From contig NZ_RQHT01000014.1 in NCBI RefSeq assembly GCF_004770905.1, positions 1,116,001-1,180,000 of the forward strand: 64,000 nucleotides of DNA, written 5' to 3'. The stretch's first letter is position 1, and each line of letters begins with the position of its first letter. The position numbers and the translations under genes are program-made. Below, in pieces: positions 1-8,491 of the stretch. The notes under the pieces are model-generated. The model had not been told where the DNA came from and ran no database searches. It was given only the letters and a program-made list of their open reading frames with translations. This DNA comes from Leptospira bandrabouensis (GTDB taxonomy: Bacteria > Spirochaetota > Leptospiria > Leptospirales > Leptospiraceae).

Positions 1-843
1 TTTTTCTTCTTCACTAACAAAACCGGTAAAAACGATCAACGGGTCTTTTGGAATTTCCATAGAAGCAATCGATCCGAGACATTTCAAAGAAACATCGCTT
101 CGATGAGAATACAAATTCCAATTCTGAAAGAATTCAAAAAGTTCAGGAAAACCTTTTGCAGGTTCTATTCTACCAATGGTAATTAATTGGTTCGCATTAT
201 TATTGTTAGGATTTATATTTTTAAAAGTATCATTAATATAGGTTCCAATTAAAAAATAGGATTGGACCCTTTGTTTTGTATTATTTTCATAAACAACCAA
301 CTCTTCTGGCGCATTAAAACTATAGATAAAATTATTTGAATAAGTTTTTTTATATATAGGAAGACGAAAAGGTGGTTCATCATGAAATGTTGGTACAATG
401 ACAAACGGAATTTTTAAATTGGGAATACTTGCAACCACAGGGTAATAAAGATATCCAATTAGAATGGCAATATCGAAATGATTTTGTTCTTTCGTTATAT
501 AATCTACTAAGTCAGGGCAGTAGGGTCCTTGTTCTTTTAAGAATTCAAATTGTTCTTTCTCGGAAACAGAATCACCTTTTTCTAAACATTGATTTAAAAT
601 GCGGTTCATTTTAACCATGTTGCGAGTTTGATTCACTGGAAATCGAATGATACGAATTTGATTTTCCAGGTTTTGGCCTTTCTGAAATTCATTTTTCCAA
701 CTCACATAATCTTTTGCGCATGATGTACAAACTGTAACATCGTTAGATTCCGATAAAATGGATGCATAGTCATGAGCTAATTTTTCAGCTCCACCAGAGG
801 CATTTTCCAGAAATCGCGCTGTGATGATGAGGATTTTTGCCAT
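1..843 (-). CDS. GT4-type glycosyltransferase, partial (C-terminus beyond left edge)
   Basis: The minus-strand frame is open from an ATG at 841-843 to the window edge, so 281 N-terminal codons are present and the stop lies outside. The protein begins MAKILIITARFLENASGGAE, the usual GT4/GT-B N-terminal strand followed by a glycine-rich loop. Near the edge it reads LITIGRIEPAKGF and then VFTGFVSEEE, the typical start of the nucleotide-sugar-binding half. The ExxxxxxxE donor-site motif would lie off the window. It probably transfers a sugar during lipopolysaccharide O-antigen or other surface polysaccharide assembly at the cytoplasmic face. It sits two bases downstream of the next glycosyltransferase gene, so the set is probably one operon. 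Donor and acceptor cannot be inferred. Confidence 0.85.
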   Translation of the reverse strand, partial: MAKILIITARFLENASGGAEKLAHDYASILSESNDVTVCTSCAKDYVSWKNEFQKGQNLENQIRIIRFPVNQTRNMVKMNRILNQCLEKGDSVSEKEQFEFLKEQGPYCPDLVDYITKEQNHFDIAILIGYLYYPVVASIPNLKIPFVIVPTFHDEPPFRLPIYKKTYSNNFIYSFNAPEELVVYENNTKQRVQSYFLIGTYINDTFKNINPNNNNANQLITIGRIEPAKGFPELFEFFQNWNLYSHRSDVSLKCLGSIASMEIPKDPLIVFTGFVSEEEK

Positions 844-845
844 AA

Positions 846-1895
846 CTAAGGTTTGGCCACTTCCAGTAGCGGAAGGATACTTGTTGATTCTAAATATTCA
901 TTTAGTCTTTGATTTTGTGAATAAATTAAAGAATTTCTGAAATCGGTATTTTTAAAAATAGAATCTACGAGAGGGACAAGTGTTTCAAAATCCTTCGATT
1001 CAAAAAGGATTCCTGAATTTCCTAGTGTTTCGGGAACGGCCGCAGCAGCGAAAGCAACAACAGGAAGATGAAAATAAATGGCTTCCATAAGAGGAACACA
1101 AAATCCTTCATGTTCACTCATTGATAAAAAAATATTACTTTCCGAATAGATTTTTTTTAACATCCTTTCATCAACATAGGAAATGATTTTTACTTCTTCC
1201 GTTAAATCTAAGTGATGAATCATAAAATTGAGTTCGTCCATATAAGATTGTTGGTTTGGATTACAGAATCCCAACATTCGCATGGAAAATTGATTTCCCA
1301 TTTTCGACTTCCATGTTCTTGCAAAACGAATTAAATCATCTTGTCGTTTATTTGGTGCTATGCGACCAACAAAAAGGAAGGAAGGTTGCGTAAAAGATTT
1401 TGAAATAGGATCTCTTGGTACATCTTTCCATTTTTGGAAATTCAAATGTAAAGGAAGTAACCGAACATGTTTAAATCCAATTTCCTTTAGTTCTGCCAAA
1501 TTAAAATTAGAAACCGCAAAAGAATGATGAAAATGATCCCGTATGATTTCTAAATCTTCGCGACCTTTTCTTAACAAGTACGAGAACTTTAAGTCATAAC
1601 CTGAAAAAAAATCTTCAGGTGTCACATTATGATAAATAAGAATTTTTTTATTTGGGAATTTTAAAACAAAATTTAAAACTTCACTATGGATGGAATGATG
1701 ATAAACTAAAACATCATTTGGTTTAATATTTGCCTTACTGAGTTTTTCTGCATATTTTCTATCATAAGAAAATATATTTTCGGCAAATATTTTTCCATAA
1801 TAACCTTCCTTCGAAAGTAAACGTTTTATCTCCAACATTTCCTGAGAGATTGCGTCACCTAACTGAAATCCTGCAGAAAACTGGTGTATATTCAT
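846..1895 (-). CDS. GT4 family glycosyltransferase
   Basis: A 349-residue GT-B fold glycosyltransferase. The second domain starts around residue 173 with FLFVGRIAPNKRQDDLI, and the donor-binding motif EHEGFCVPLME is at residues 261-271, with both glutamates of the family's Ex7E signature. There is no signal peptide or membrane segment, so it should act in the cytoplasm on lipid-linked or nucleotide-sugar substrates. The ATG overlaps the TGA of the preceding gene by four bases (1892-1895), indicating translational coupling. It resembles its neighbour at 1892-2959 in length and in the EHEGFC motif, suggesting a duplicated pair. Sugar specificity is unknown; surface polysaccharide synthesis is inferred from context. 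Confidence 0.88.
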   Translation of the reverse strand: MNIHQFSAGFQLGDAISQEMLEIKRLLSKEGYYGKIFAENIFSYDRKYAEKLSKANIKPNDVLVYHHSIHSEVLNFVLKFPNKKILIYHNVTPEDFFSGYDLKFSYLLRKGREDLEIIRDHFHHSFAVSNFNLAELKEIGFKHVRLLPLHLNFQKWKDVPRDPISKSFTQPSFLFVGRIAPNKRQDDLIRFARTWKSKMGNQFSMRMLGFCNPNQQSYMDELNFMIHHLDLTEEVKIISYVDERMLKKIYSESNIFLSMSEHEGFCVPLMEAIYFHLPVVAFAAAAVPETLGNSGILFESKDFETLVPLVDSIFKNTDFRNSLIYSQNQRLNEYLESTSILPLLEVAKP

Positions 1896-2959
1896 TGGAT
1901 ACCGGAACTGAGAATTTTTGAAATCTCTTCTCGAAATGGGAATCGATTGTAAAATTCCAATACTTTGTATTGTTCAGAAATCAGGGAAGTTCGTTTTTCT
2001 TGATGAAATAAATTATCTTTCATTTGTTTGATGATAGAAGGGTAATCTTTCGACTTAAGAAGAACACCTGCTCCTTTCATAGTTCCAGGAATTGCTCCTG
2101 CGGCATAAGCAAAAACAGGAATCCCCGATCCAAAAGCTTCCAGAATTGGTAGGCAAAACCCTTCGTGTTCACTCATGGAAACAAAGGCTCCTGTCTCTTT
2201 TAAAATTGAGATTACTTCCTCGTCTGTTTTACCAACCAAAAAATTCACTTTTTCTTCTAAACCTAATCTTCGTACCGTCTCTGTTAGTCTTTCGAAGTAA
2301 CCATCGAAAGCGCCAATCACAGAGCCTATACATAAACATTTTGCATCGGGAAATTCTTTTACCCAGTAGGAGAATAATGCAATTAGATCCTCCCATTTTT
2401 TTTGAGGGGAATAGCGCCCAACAAATACCAAAGAATGATTTCTCGACAATTTTTCTGCTTTCGAATGGGAATCATAGGTTTTACATATAGGGATGATATA
2501 AGGATTTTTGAATTGGTATTCGGATACAGTTTGTAAATTATATTCGGAGTCACACCAAATAGAATCTGCAATTATGGATAAGGTTGCTAATTCTAAATAA
2601 GATAGAGATTCAAATTTCTCCATTGCTAGGTAAATATCAGGTGTTGTTGTGTCTTTATAATAGATAGCTGGAGTTACATTATGAAATCTTATTATCTTTT
2701 TCCCTGGTAAATTTAAGAACAATTCATAAGGATATCCTGCTCCACCATAGTGAAGAATGTGGATATCATTGGAAGCAGTTGGATGTTGAAATTGACTAGT
2801 GAGATGGAACTCACTATTTAAAGGTTTCCCTTTTCTTGGTTGTCTGGTAACAAAATGCGATTTGTAACCTAACGAATTAAAAACTTCCGCAAGGCCAATG
2901 GCATCATTTCCTACTCCATCAGAATCTTTAAGTTCATCTAAATGTTGAAAAACATTCAT
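1892..2959 (-). CDS. GT4 family glycosyltransferase
   Basis: A 355-residue GT-B glycosyltransferase of the GT4 type. The early glycine-containing loop DSDGVGNDAIG (about residues 13-22) fits the family's acceptor-side loop. LVFVGRYSPQKKWEDLI near residue 177 begins the donor domain, and EHEGFCLPILE at residues 264-274 is the Ex7E motif. The RFHNVTP segment near 91-97 is shared with the neighbouring enzyme (YHNVTP), supporting common descent. It overlaps both flanking genes by four bases (2956-2959 and 1892-1895), so it is probably translated as part of one operon. It probably adds a hexose to a surface glycan; the exact linkage cannot be read from sequence. Confidence 0.88.
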   Translation of the reverse strand: MNVFQHLDELKDSDGVGNDAIGLAEVFNSLGYKSHFVTRQPRKGKPLNSEFHLTSQFQHPTASNDIHILHYGGAGYPYELFLNLPGKKIIRFHNVTPAIYYKDTTTPDIYLAMEKFESLSYLELATLSIIADSIWCDSEYNLQTVSEYQFKNPYIIPICKTYDSHSKAEKLSRNHSLVFVGRYSPQKKWEDLIALFSYWVKEFPDAKCLCIGSVIGAFDGYFERLTETVRRLGLEEKVNFLVGKTDEEVISILKETGAFVSMSEHEGFCLPILEAFGSGIPVFAYAAGAIPGTMKGAGVLLKSKDYPSIIKQMKDNLFHQEKRTSLISEQYKVLEFYNRFPFREEISKILSSGIQ

Positions 2960-3975
2960 GTATTGAATTTTGTATATCTGTAAACTTTTGTGTCTTCTGT
3001 CGTAGAAAGATCTCGAACTTCTTTAAAACCAAGGGTTTCTAAATAGTTTGGCAACTTGTCTAAATCAATTTCTGAAACTTGAATGTCGCTGAAGGGGCGG
3101 TTTAAATGATTGGGTTTGATTGTTACAGAAAAATATAAATGTTTTTCATGGGGAAGTGCATTAGAAATTTCAGCGAATAACTTTTCGATCCAGAAAGATG
3201 GAAATCGGTTAAGAGGTAAGTATACTAAAATGTCAGTAAAATTGTTTAGAATATTTCTTAAGGGAAATAATTGATTTTCCAATCGGATGGTAGAGGTAAT
3301 TTTATTTTGAATGAACCGAAATTCGTTTTCGTCCGAGGTGATTGATTGAAAGGGAATTTTTAAAATGGAGAGTTGTTTTAAAATGTCTCCCCATTCAGGA
3401 AATAATACGGTGATTTCCTTTGATTTTGAAATATCTTCTAATGCTACTTTCCAAGCTGGATTAGAACCTGCATCGATAAAATAGGAATTGGCCGCCCAAC
3501 CAAAGTTAGGCAAAGAATTCGATGTTGTTTGCAACAAATGATCTCTATAAAATCCATCAAACCGGTTTTCAATTTGTTCAATTCTTTTTCCCAGACGAAC
3601 CAGTTCATGTAATACCGAAAAAAAAGCACGTATTCTATTTTCAGAAAGTTTTTTATCGATTAGTCCATAAACAGAGATTAGGCGACCGAGGAGATATTTG
3701 ATTGGACCTTTGATAAACCAGAACTTGGGATTAGAAAACTTAGGACTAGAAATTCCTTTTTCGAAGAGGTGAGCGGTCCCTGCCGGATCAAATTTTCTAA
3801 ATCCTTGAGGAGATTCGGGTTTATAACTCAACTTTGTCAGTTCCAACCAGTTTGCAGCTTGGGATGGATCGAGAGGAATCTTCGATTCGATTTTCTGCAT
3901 TAATTCCGATACATTTAACTGTGGGTCTCGGATTTCGACAAAGGGGGTTGGATTGAATTTCTTTTTGTCTTCCAC
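2956..3975 (-). CDS. Uncharacterised protein in glycosyltransferase operon, possibly methyltransferase-like
   Basis: A 339-residue cytoplasmic protein with a GTG start at 3973-3975, preceded by a purine-rich stretch (AAGAAAGAAAAC). I do not recognise a named family. Residues 1-150 are mostly helical and resemble the N-terminal region found before glycosyltransferase or methyltransferase domains in O-antigen loci. The second half has alternating strands and helices. A segment near residue 250 (DILVYLPLN) followed by a helix and LYFSVTIKP looks like strands 4-5 of a class I SAM-dependent methyltransferase. No clear GxGxG SAM loop is visible (IDAGSNPAW is the nearest), so a catalytic role is doubtful. 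It is first in the minus-strand glycosyltransferase operon and overlaps the next gene by four bases. Confidence 0.75.
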   Translation of the reverse strand: MEDKKKFNPTPFVEIRDPQLNVSELMQKIESKIPLDPSQAANWLELTKLSYKPESPQGFRKFDPAGTAHLFEKGISSPKFSNPKFWFIKGPIKYLLGRLISVYGLIDKKLSENRIRAFFSVLHELVRLGKRIEQIENRFDGFYRDHLLQTTSNSLPNFGWAANSYFIDAGSNPAWKVALEDISKSKEITVLFPEWGDILKQLSILKIPFQSITSDENEFRFIQNKITSTIRLENQLFPLRNILNNFTDILVYLPLNRFPSFWIEKLFAEISNALPHEKHLYFSVTIKPNHLNRPFSDIQVSEIDLDKLPNYLETLGFKEVRDLSTTEDTKVYRYTKFNT

Positions 3976-4061
3976 AGTTTTCTTTCTTTTCTTGAGAGGA
4001 TTTGAAAAATTGGAAGAATGGCAACTAAATCTTAGGGCCGAATCGGAATTTTCCCTTTTCT

Positions 4062-4982
4062 ATGAAAAAAAAACAAATTTTAGTCACTGGGGCTAGCGGA
4101 TTTGTAGGAAGTTATCTCCTTCCTGCACTTGAATCGCATGGTGATTCCCAAATCCATAGTTTTCAAGGTGACATTCGTGACCGAAATACGGTAACCAATC
4201 AGTTAGAAAAAATCAAACCAGATATTTTGGTTCATTTAGCGGCTCAAGCTTTCGTTCCTATGGCTATAGAGAACCCTTGGGAAACGGAAGAAATCAATGT
4301 CGGTGGTACTTTGAATTTACTCGAGTCTTTGCATCGGACGCAAAGGCAGTGCAAAATGTTGTACATTTCTTCAGCAGATGTTTACGGAAAACAAAACTTA
4401 TCCCTTCTCCCTCTAAAAGAGACACTTTTACCAAATCCAGTAAATCCTTACGCGGGTAGTAAATTGGCGGCTGAATCTTATTGCCGTCAGTATGCACAAT
4501 ATAGTCCTTATGTATCTGTTGTCATAGCTCGTCCTTTCAACCACATTGGAATTGGCCAGCGCAAAGAGTTTGTGATTCCAAACTTTTGTTCCCAAATCAT
4601 TGAAGCCAAACATTCAGGAAAGACAACGATTGCTGTTGGCGATTTAGAACCGACAAGGGATTTTTCCCATGTGGAAGATATCGTCAGTGGATATTTGACT
4701 TTAATTGAAAAAGGCGAGTCAGGTGAAATTTATAATATCTGCTCTGGCGAAGAAAGAAGCATTCGCTATATGGTTGAGGAGTTAGTGAAAATCTCTGGGC
4801 GTAATATTAAATTTGAAGTGGACTCTGGACGAGTTAGAGTTTCCGAAACATCCAAAGTTTATGGTGATAATTCCAAACTAAAAGCACTTGGTTGGAGAAA
4901 CAAACATAGCTTAAGCGAAACTTTACTACAAATTTATAATCATTTGGAATCAGAATTTTTGAAATCTAGACAAACGGATTGA
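4062..4982 (+). CDS. NAD(P)-dependent sugar epimerase/dehydratase, GDP-6-deoxy-mannose reductase-like
   Basis: A 306-residue extended short-chain dehydrogenase. The Rossmann dinucleotide loop TGASGFVG is at residues 9-16. The catalytic set is S103/S104 (ISSADVYG), Y130 and K134 (YAGSK). The segment ARPFNHIGIGQ near residue 157 matches the RPFNHxGPGQ pattern of GDP-4-keto-6-deoxy-D-mannose reductase (Rmd) and its GDP-mannose 4,6-dehydratase relatives. The length fits Rmd better than Gmd. It would supply a nucleotide deoxysugar such as GDP-rhamnose for surface polysaccharide. It is divergent from the glycosyltransferase operon (86-base gap), consistent with shared function. Its last 43 bases overlap the convergent M48 gene. 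Substrate is inferred only. Confidence 0.82.
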   Translation: MKKKQILVTGASGFVGSYLLPALESHGDSQIHSFQGDIRDRNTVTNQLEKIKPDILVHLAAQAFVPMAIENPWETEEINVGGTLNLLESLHRTQRQCKMLYISSADVYGKQNLSLLPLKETLLPNPVNPYAGSKLAAESYCRQYAQYSPYVSVVIARPFNHIGIGQRKEFVIPNFCSQIIEAKHSGKTTIAVGDLEPTRDFSHVEDIVSGYLTLIEKGESGEIYNICSGEERSIRYMVEELVKISGRNIKFEVDSGRVRVSETSKVYGDNSKLKALGWRNKHSLSETLLQIYNHLESEFLKSRQTD

Positions 4983-6136
4983 ACTTCTTTCCAAGTTTTA
5001 TCAGAAACGACTTTTTTGATAGATCCTTTTTTTCCTGATTTAATCAGAGATTCTAGATTTTTCATTCTCTCTTCTGTAGCAGGATGTGTACTTAAAAAAT
5101 CAGTAAATGATTTTGTGACTCCTGGATCATCCTTTGCTTTTTTATTAGAAGGATTTTCTTCGGACTCAGTATTTTCTTTTTCCAGTTCTTGCATTCTTTT
5201 AAAGAAGGTAAGAAGACCGGAAGGTGAGAGATTTTGATTCCTTAAATATTCAATAGAGGTCTCATCTGCTTCAGTTTCGAAGTCTCTTGAAAATTTTAAT
5301 ACAAGAATTGTGGAACCAAGTTCTGTAATTGTTTCCAGAAATTCCATATTTCCTAATCCAGGTCCGACCACCAAACTAATCGCAAGCGAGGTTCCGCCCG
5401 CTTTTACTAAATTTCGCATGTGGTGTCTTTTTTCCACATGGGCAATTTCATGAGCTAAAACTCCTATCACTTCCTCTTGTGATTTAGCATCGTTTAGTAA
5501 ACCTGAAAAAAAATAAATTTTTCCGTTAGATAATGCAAAAGCATTGGGAATGGTTGATCCGATTACAGAGACTTTGAACTTGTGTGGGCTACCTTTAGGT
5601 ACAACTTTTTTTAATGCATCCGAAAAGAACTTCTCGGTGGCTTTGGTATTACATTCTTGAAATTGGGCATCCATTTTGAGCTGAACGGATTCACCGAGTG
5701 ATTGATCCATTGAAACGGGAATAAAGTTAGTAACTAGTTCCAAACCTTTGAAATAAAAGAAACCAATAATACCAACAATGATGATTGCAAAGGCTCCAAG
5801 AACTAACGGATTCATCTCTCTAATCGAGTAATAAAATACATGTCCATGACTTTGGTTTTTTTTAGATTGTATCCAAAGGGATTCTAATTTTTTTGCATCG
5901 GTTTTAGAACATATAATTTCCAAAACAGGGCTTTCTTTCAATTCGTCAGGCATAAGTGTCAACTTACAGCCATTATGCGTTAGACTGAACTCGCTAAATT
6001 GGAATAAGTTAAGTTTGTGAGCAATCTCTTCTGATACAAAATCAAGAGTTTGTCCATGAATCAGAACAGTCCCTTCTTCAGGGACTGCTGATACTCCGTT
6101 AAAATATCGGGATGAAAATGTTTGGTTTTCGAACAA
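4940..6136 (-). CDS. M48 family metalloprotease with N-terminal DUF7092-type domain
   Basis: A 398-residue membrane-anchored zinc protease. Residues 8-75 (YFNGVSAVPE onward) look like the small DUF7092 domain that precedes some M48 peptidases. One membrane helix lies around residues 110-130. The catalytic domain carries HEIAH at 229-233 and the downstream ETEAD motif at about 287-291, giving the two His and one Glu zinc ligands. NAFALSNGKIYFFSGLL is the usual M48 strand segment. It resembles BepA/LoiP-type envelope quality-control proteases, which degrade misassembled outer-membrane proteins; the active domain should face the periplasm. Four bases separate its start from the end of the DUF898 gene upstream (6140), so the two are probably cotranscribed. 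Confidence 0.88.
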   Translation of the reverse strand: MFENQTFSSRYFNGVSAVPEEGTVLIHGQTLDFVSEEIAHKLNLFQFSEFSLTHNGCKLTLMPDELKESPVLEIICSKTDAKKLESLWIQSKKNQSHGHVFYYSIREMNPLVLGAFAIIIVGIIGFFYFKGLELVTNFIPVSMDQSLGESVQLKMDAQFQECNTKATEKFFSDALKKVVPKGSPHKFKVSVIGSTIPNAFALSNGKIYFFSGLLNDAKSQEEVIGVLAHEIAHVEKRHHMRNLVKAGGTSLAISLVVGPGLGNMEFLETITELGSTILVLKFSRDFETEADETSIEYLRNQNLSPSGLLTFFKRMQELEKENTESEENPSNKKAKDDPGVTKSFTDFLSTHPATEERMKNLESLIKSGKKGSIKKVVSDKTWKEVQSVCLDFKNSDSK

Positions 6137-6139
6137 TGT

Positions 6140-7096
6140 TTATGATAGGAAGCCTTCTAAAGCCTCAGCAAGTGCTTCCAATCCCTCCGCGGTGGCATTG
6201 GCTGTGGTATCCGCTTTTGGTTCGATGATTGAAAAATCAACTTCTGCTTCCAAACTTACTGACTCAATAAAAAGTTTAGTCAGACGCACGATGGCCCAGG
6301 CAAATCCAATTCCTAAGGTAAAAAAGATGATTAAATAAGCGATGAGAAAATTAACAAAAATCTTTCCACCTGTAATATCCGATCGAAATTTTTTTCCTTG
6401 GAAACTAGTTCTATTCCAAATGTAATTTTGAATGTCTGCTAAAAACCAAGAATAATAAATTCCGAGCGTGACAATACTCAAAAGAAAACCTTTTAAGTAG
6501 AGAAAAAAGATTTCTTTTCCTTCTGCTTGGAATCCAAAATTTGTATTCCCGTATCTGGTTTTGCTTTGTATGTATGCTTCTTTTTCCGCAAAAAACCAAG
6601 GATAATAAATTCCTAAGGTAATGATGGTTAAAAGAATCCCCTTTCCATAAATTTTAGCAACTTCGAGAATTTTTCCATCAAATCCAAATCGAAGGTTACG
6701 GTATCCTGTCCGAGAAGTTAGGTACTTTCTTCCTCCCACTACGATGATGGGAACAAGTGCAAGGAATACTCCCATTGTCAGAACAAATCCTACAATCGCC
6801 GCAAAATAGGGAATGGGAATGTAGGAAAGAATGGTCTTAATGATAAAAATTCCAATGTAAAGAACTACGAATATACCTAACGCCTTTAGAAAGCCAATGA
6901 GACGTTCTTTTCCGGTTCCATGAAAGGAAAAACGTTCTCCTGCCCATTCTAAATTTTCGGCCATGTACTTTTGCACATTGGTTCTAGCCCAAAAGCTATA
7001 AATTCCCAGTGTTACGACTGTCAGAAACATGTTCTTTAACAAAAGGATGAAAAGTTGACCCCCTGTTGCGTGGTATTGTAATCTTGTATTGTTCAT
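6140..7096 (-). CDS. DUF898 (YjgN-type) multi-pass membrane protein
   Basis: A 318-residue membrane protein from the ATG at 7094-7096, which has GAGGA five bases upstream. A longer form from TTG at 7108 would place that Shine-Dalgarno inside the coding region, so I reject it. At least six membrane helices are visible. Three repeat units share the pattern TLGIYxxW followed by an aromatic/charged stretch and F-x3-G-x-G (near residues 30-60, 155-190 and 205-240 of this form). This repeat structure is characteristic of DUF898. Function is not established for the family. It lies three bases upstream of the M48 protease gene, so a shared role in envelope maintenance is possible. Confidence 0.85.
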   Translation of the reverse strand: MNNTRLQYHATGGQLFILLLKNMFLTVVTLGIYSFWARTNVQKYMAENLEWAGERFSFHGTGKERLIGFLKALGIFVVLYIGIFIIKTILSYIPIPYFAAIVGFVLTMGVFLALVPIIVVGGRKYLTSRTGYRNLRFGFDGKILEVAKIYGKGILLTIITLGIYYPWFFAEKEAYIQSKTRYGNTNFGFQAEGKEIFFLYLKGFLLSIVTLGIYYSWFLADIQNYIWNRTSFQGKKFRSDITGGKIFVNFLIAYLIIFFTLGIGFAWAIVRLTKLFIESVSLEAEVDFSIIEPKADTTANATAEGLEALAEALEGFLS

Positions 7097-7265
7097 TGAA
7101 GTCCTCAAAGGATGTTTAGTGGGAAGAGATTAAAAAATTTCAGATATGGGTAAAGAAAAATATTTCCTATCCATAAGAAATACAATTCGTAGCATTGAAC
7201 CTAAATCATTGCTTTTTTAGGAATCGCCGAACTTGCGTATCATTAACAAAGTCTATCTTTACAGA

Positions 7266-7553
7266 ATGAAAGTTTTCCTGATCTTTCTTTTTTTCGGGAT
7301 TACCATTGTATCCGAAAGTTTCGCTGATTCCAGGCAAGAGTTGCCACCGAGCTTGGGAGATTTAAAAGGCCAAGATAAGTCGGTTCGTCAACCTCCTGAT
7401 CGCAAAGACAAAAAAGGATGTTGTAAGATAAAATACCCCGCCGGTGGTTATGATTTCTTTTTAGCTACAGAAGATGATTGTCGTGCTAGTTTATATTTTG
7501 ACAGATTTTTGGGAGAGAATAATACTCTATGCTTTCGATGGGAAGGGGAATAG
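7266..7553 (+). CDS. Small exported cysteine-containing protein
   Basis: A 95-residue protein beginning MKVFLIFLFFGITIVSESFA, a clear signal peptide with predicted cleavage after SFA. An in-frame TTG at 7233 would add 11 residues (MRIINKVYLYR) and has AGGA ten bases upstream; I prefer the ATG at 7266 because the signal peptide then starts normally. The mature part is about 75 residues, with four cysteines (a CC pair in KKGCCKIKYPAGGYDFF, DDCRASLYF and TLCFRWEG), suggesting disulfides. I recognise no family. It overlaps the downstream patatin gene by 25 bases, so the two are probably coexpressed. A regulatory or chaperone link to the lipase is speculation. Confidence 0.7.
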   Translation: MKVFLIFLFFGITIVSESFADSRQELPPSLGDLKGQDKSVRQPPDRKDKKGCCKIKYPAGGYDFFLATEDDCRASLYFDRFLGENNTLCFRWEGE

Positions 7554-8491
7554 AATTTGTCGATTTTATGGGCGTTCGAGAACAAGTTTTACAAACATTA
7601 GTCAAAATTTTTCCATCCTATGATGCGTCTCTTGCCATCGCTGGCGGAGGTTGTAAGGCATTTTATGCCTTAGGAGTTGGAAAAACTCTCCGCGAATGGG
7701 GAGTCCGTTTTACAGAAGTTTCTGGAGTTTCTGCCGGTGCTGCTATGGCCTTATGTATTTTATCCCAAACAGAAGAAGAATCTGTCGAATACTTCGAAGA
7801 AATTACGAAACGCAATTCGCGTAACTTCCATTTTTCAAACCTACTTCGGGGAGAATCAACTTTCCCACATGAAGATATGTATCGTCGAACCATTCGTTTT
7901 GGAATGAAGTTTGATAAGGTTTTAGAATCTGGAGCTAAGGTTTGGATTCATTCGGTAAAAGCACATCCAAAGGAAGATTCTTTAAAGAATAAGTTTCGTT
8001 TGGCAAGACTCATCTCTGAAACGGGCCGGGCCTTTATTTTAGATGATAGGGACCGGTCCGAAGGAATCCCTGCCAACCGAACTGCCGAAATGATCCAAAA
8101 ATGGAACATGCAAGATGTTGATTTTACCGAAAAAGACTTTGTAAACCCCGAAACCATCGAGCAGTTTATTATGAATTCTTCTTCGATTCCCCCCATTGTG
8201 GATTTTCAATCGGTGAATGACGAGTATTATTTGGATGGTGGCCTTACCAATAATATGGTCATTGAAACTTTTTCGCCTAACGCCAAAATAATAGGCATTC
8301 ACTACGAACCCAATACAATTGTGGGCAAAGATCCCGAATTATTAGCAAAAACTTATTTGATCACTCCTTCGAAACCCTTGCCAATTACTTCTTTTGATTA
8401 TACCAATCCAAAAGGAGTCAGGGAAACCTATGAGTTAGGAAAGGCCGATGCATTGGCACAAAAAACAGCCATCCTCGATTACTTAAGGTAA
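7529..8491 (+). CDS. Patatin-like phospholipase
   Basis: A 320-residue patatin-family acyl hydrolase. The glycine-rich oxyanion loop GGGCKAFYALG is at residues 39-49. The nucleophile elbow GVSAG is at 66-70 (Ser68), and the catalytic Asp of the Ser-Asp dyad is in DGGLTNN (Asp236). No signal peptide is visible, so it probably acts on membrane lipids from the cytoplasm unless a non-canonical route exists. The ATG at 7529 lies inside the previous gene; another in-frame ATG at 7568 (MGVREQ) lies 14 bases beyond that gene's stop and is an alternative start. Neither has a strong Shine-Dalgarno. The 3' end overlaps the convergent aminotransferase gene by 13 bases. Confidence 0.88.
   Translation: MLSMGRGIEFVDFMGVREQVLQTLVKIFPSYDASLAIAGGGCKAFYALGVGKTLREWGVRFTEVSGVSAGAAMALCILSQTEEESVEYFEEITKRNSRNFHFSNLLRGESTFPHEDMYRRTIRFGMKFDKVLESGAKVWIHSVKAHPKEDSLKNKFRLARLISETGRAFILDDRDRSEGIPANRTAEMIQKWNMQDVDFTEKDFVNPETIEQFIMNSSSIPPIVDFQSVNDEYYLDGGLTNNMVIETFSPNAKIIGIHYEPNTIVGKDPELLAKTYLITPSKPLPITSFDYTNPKGVRETYELGKADALAQKTAILDYLR

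Noticed and set aside
2092..2490. Plus-strand 132-codon frame
   Set aside because: It lies entirely antisense to a clear glycosyltransferase and has no family motif or ribosome site.
7094..7108. TTG start for the DUF898 protein
   Set aside because: Its use would place the GAGGA ribosome site of the ATG at 7094-7096 inside the coding region.
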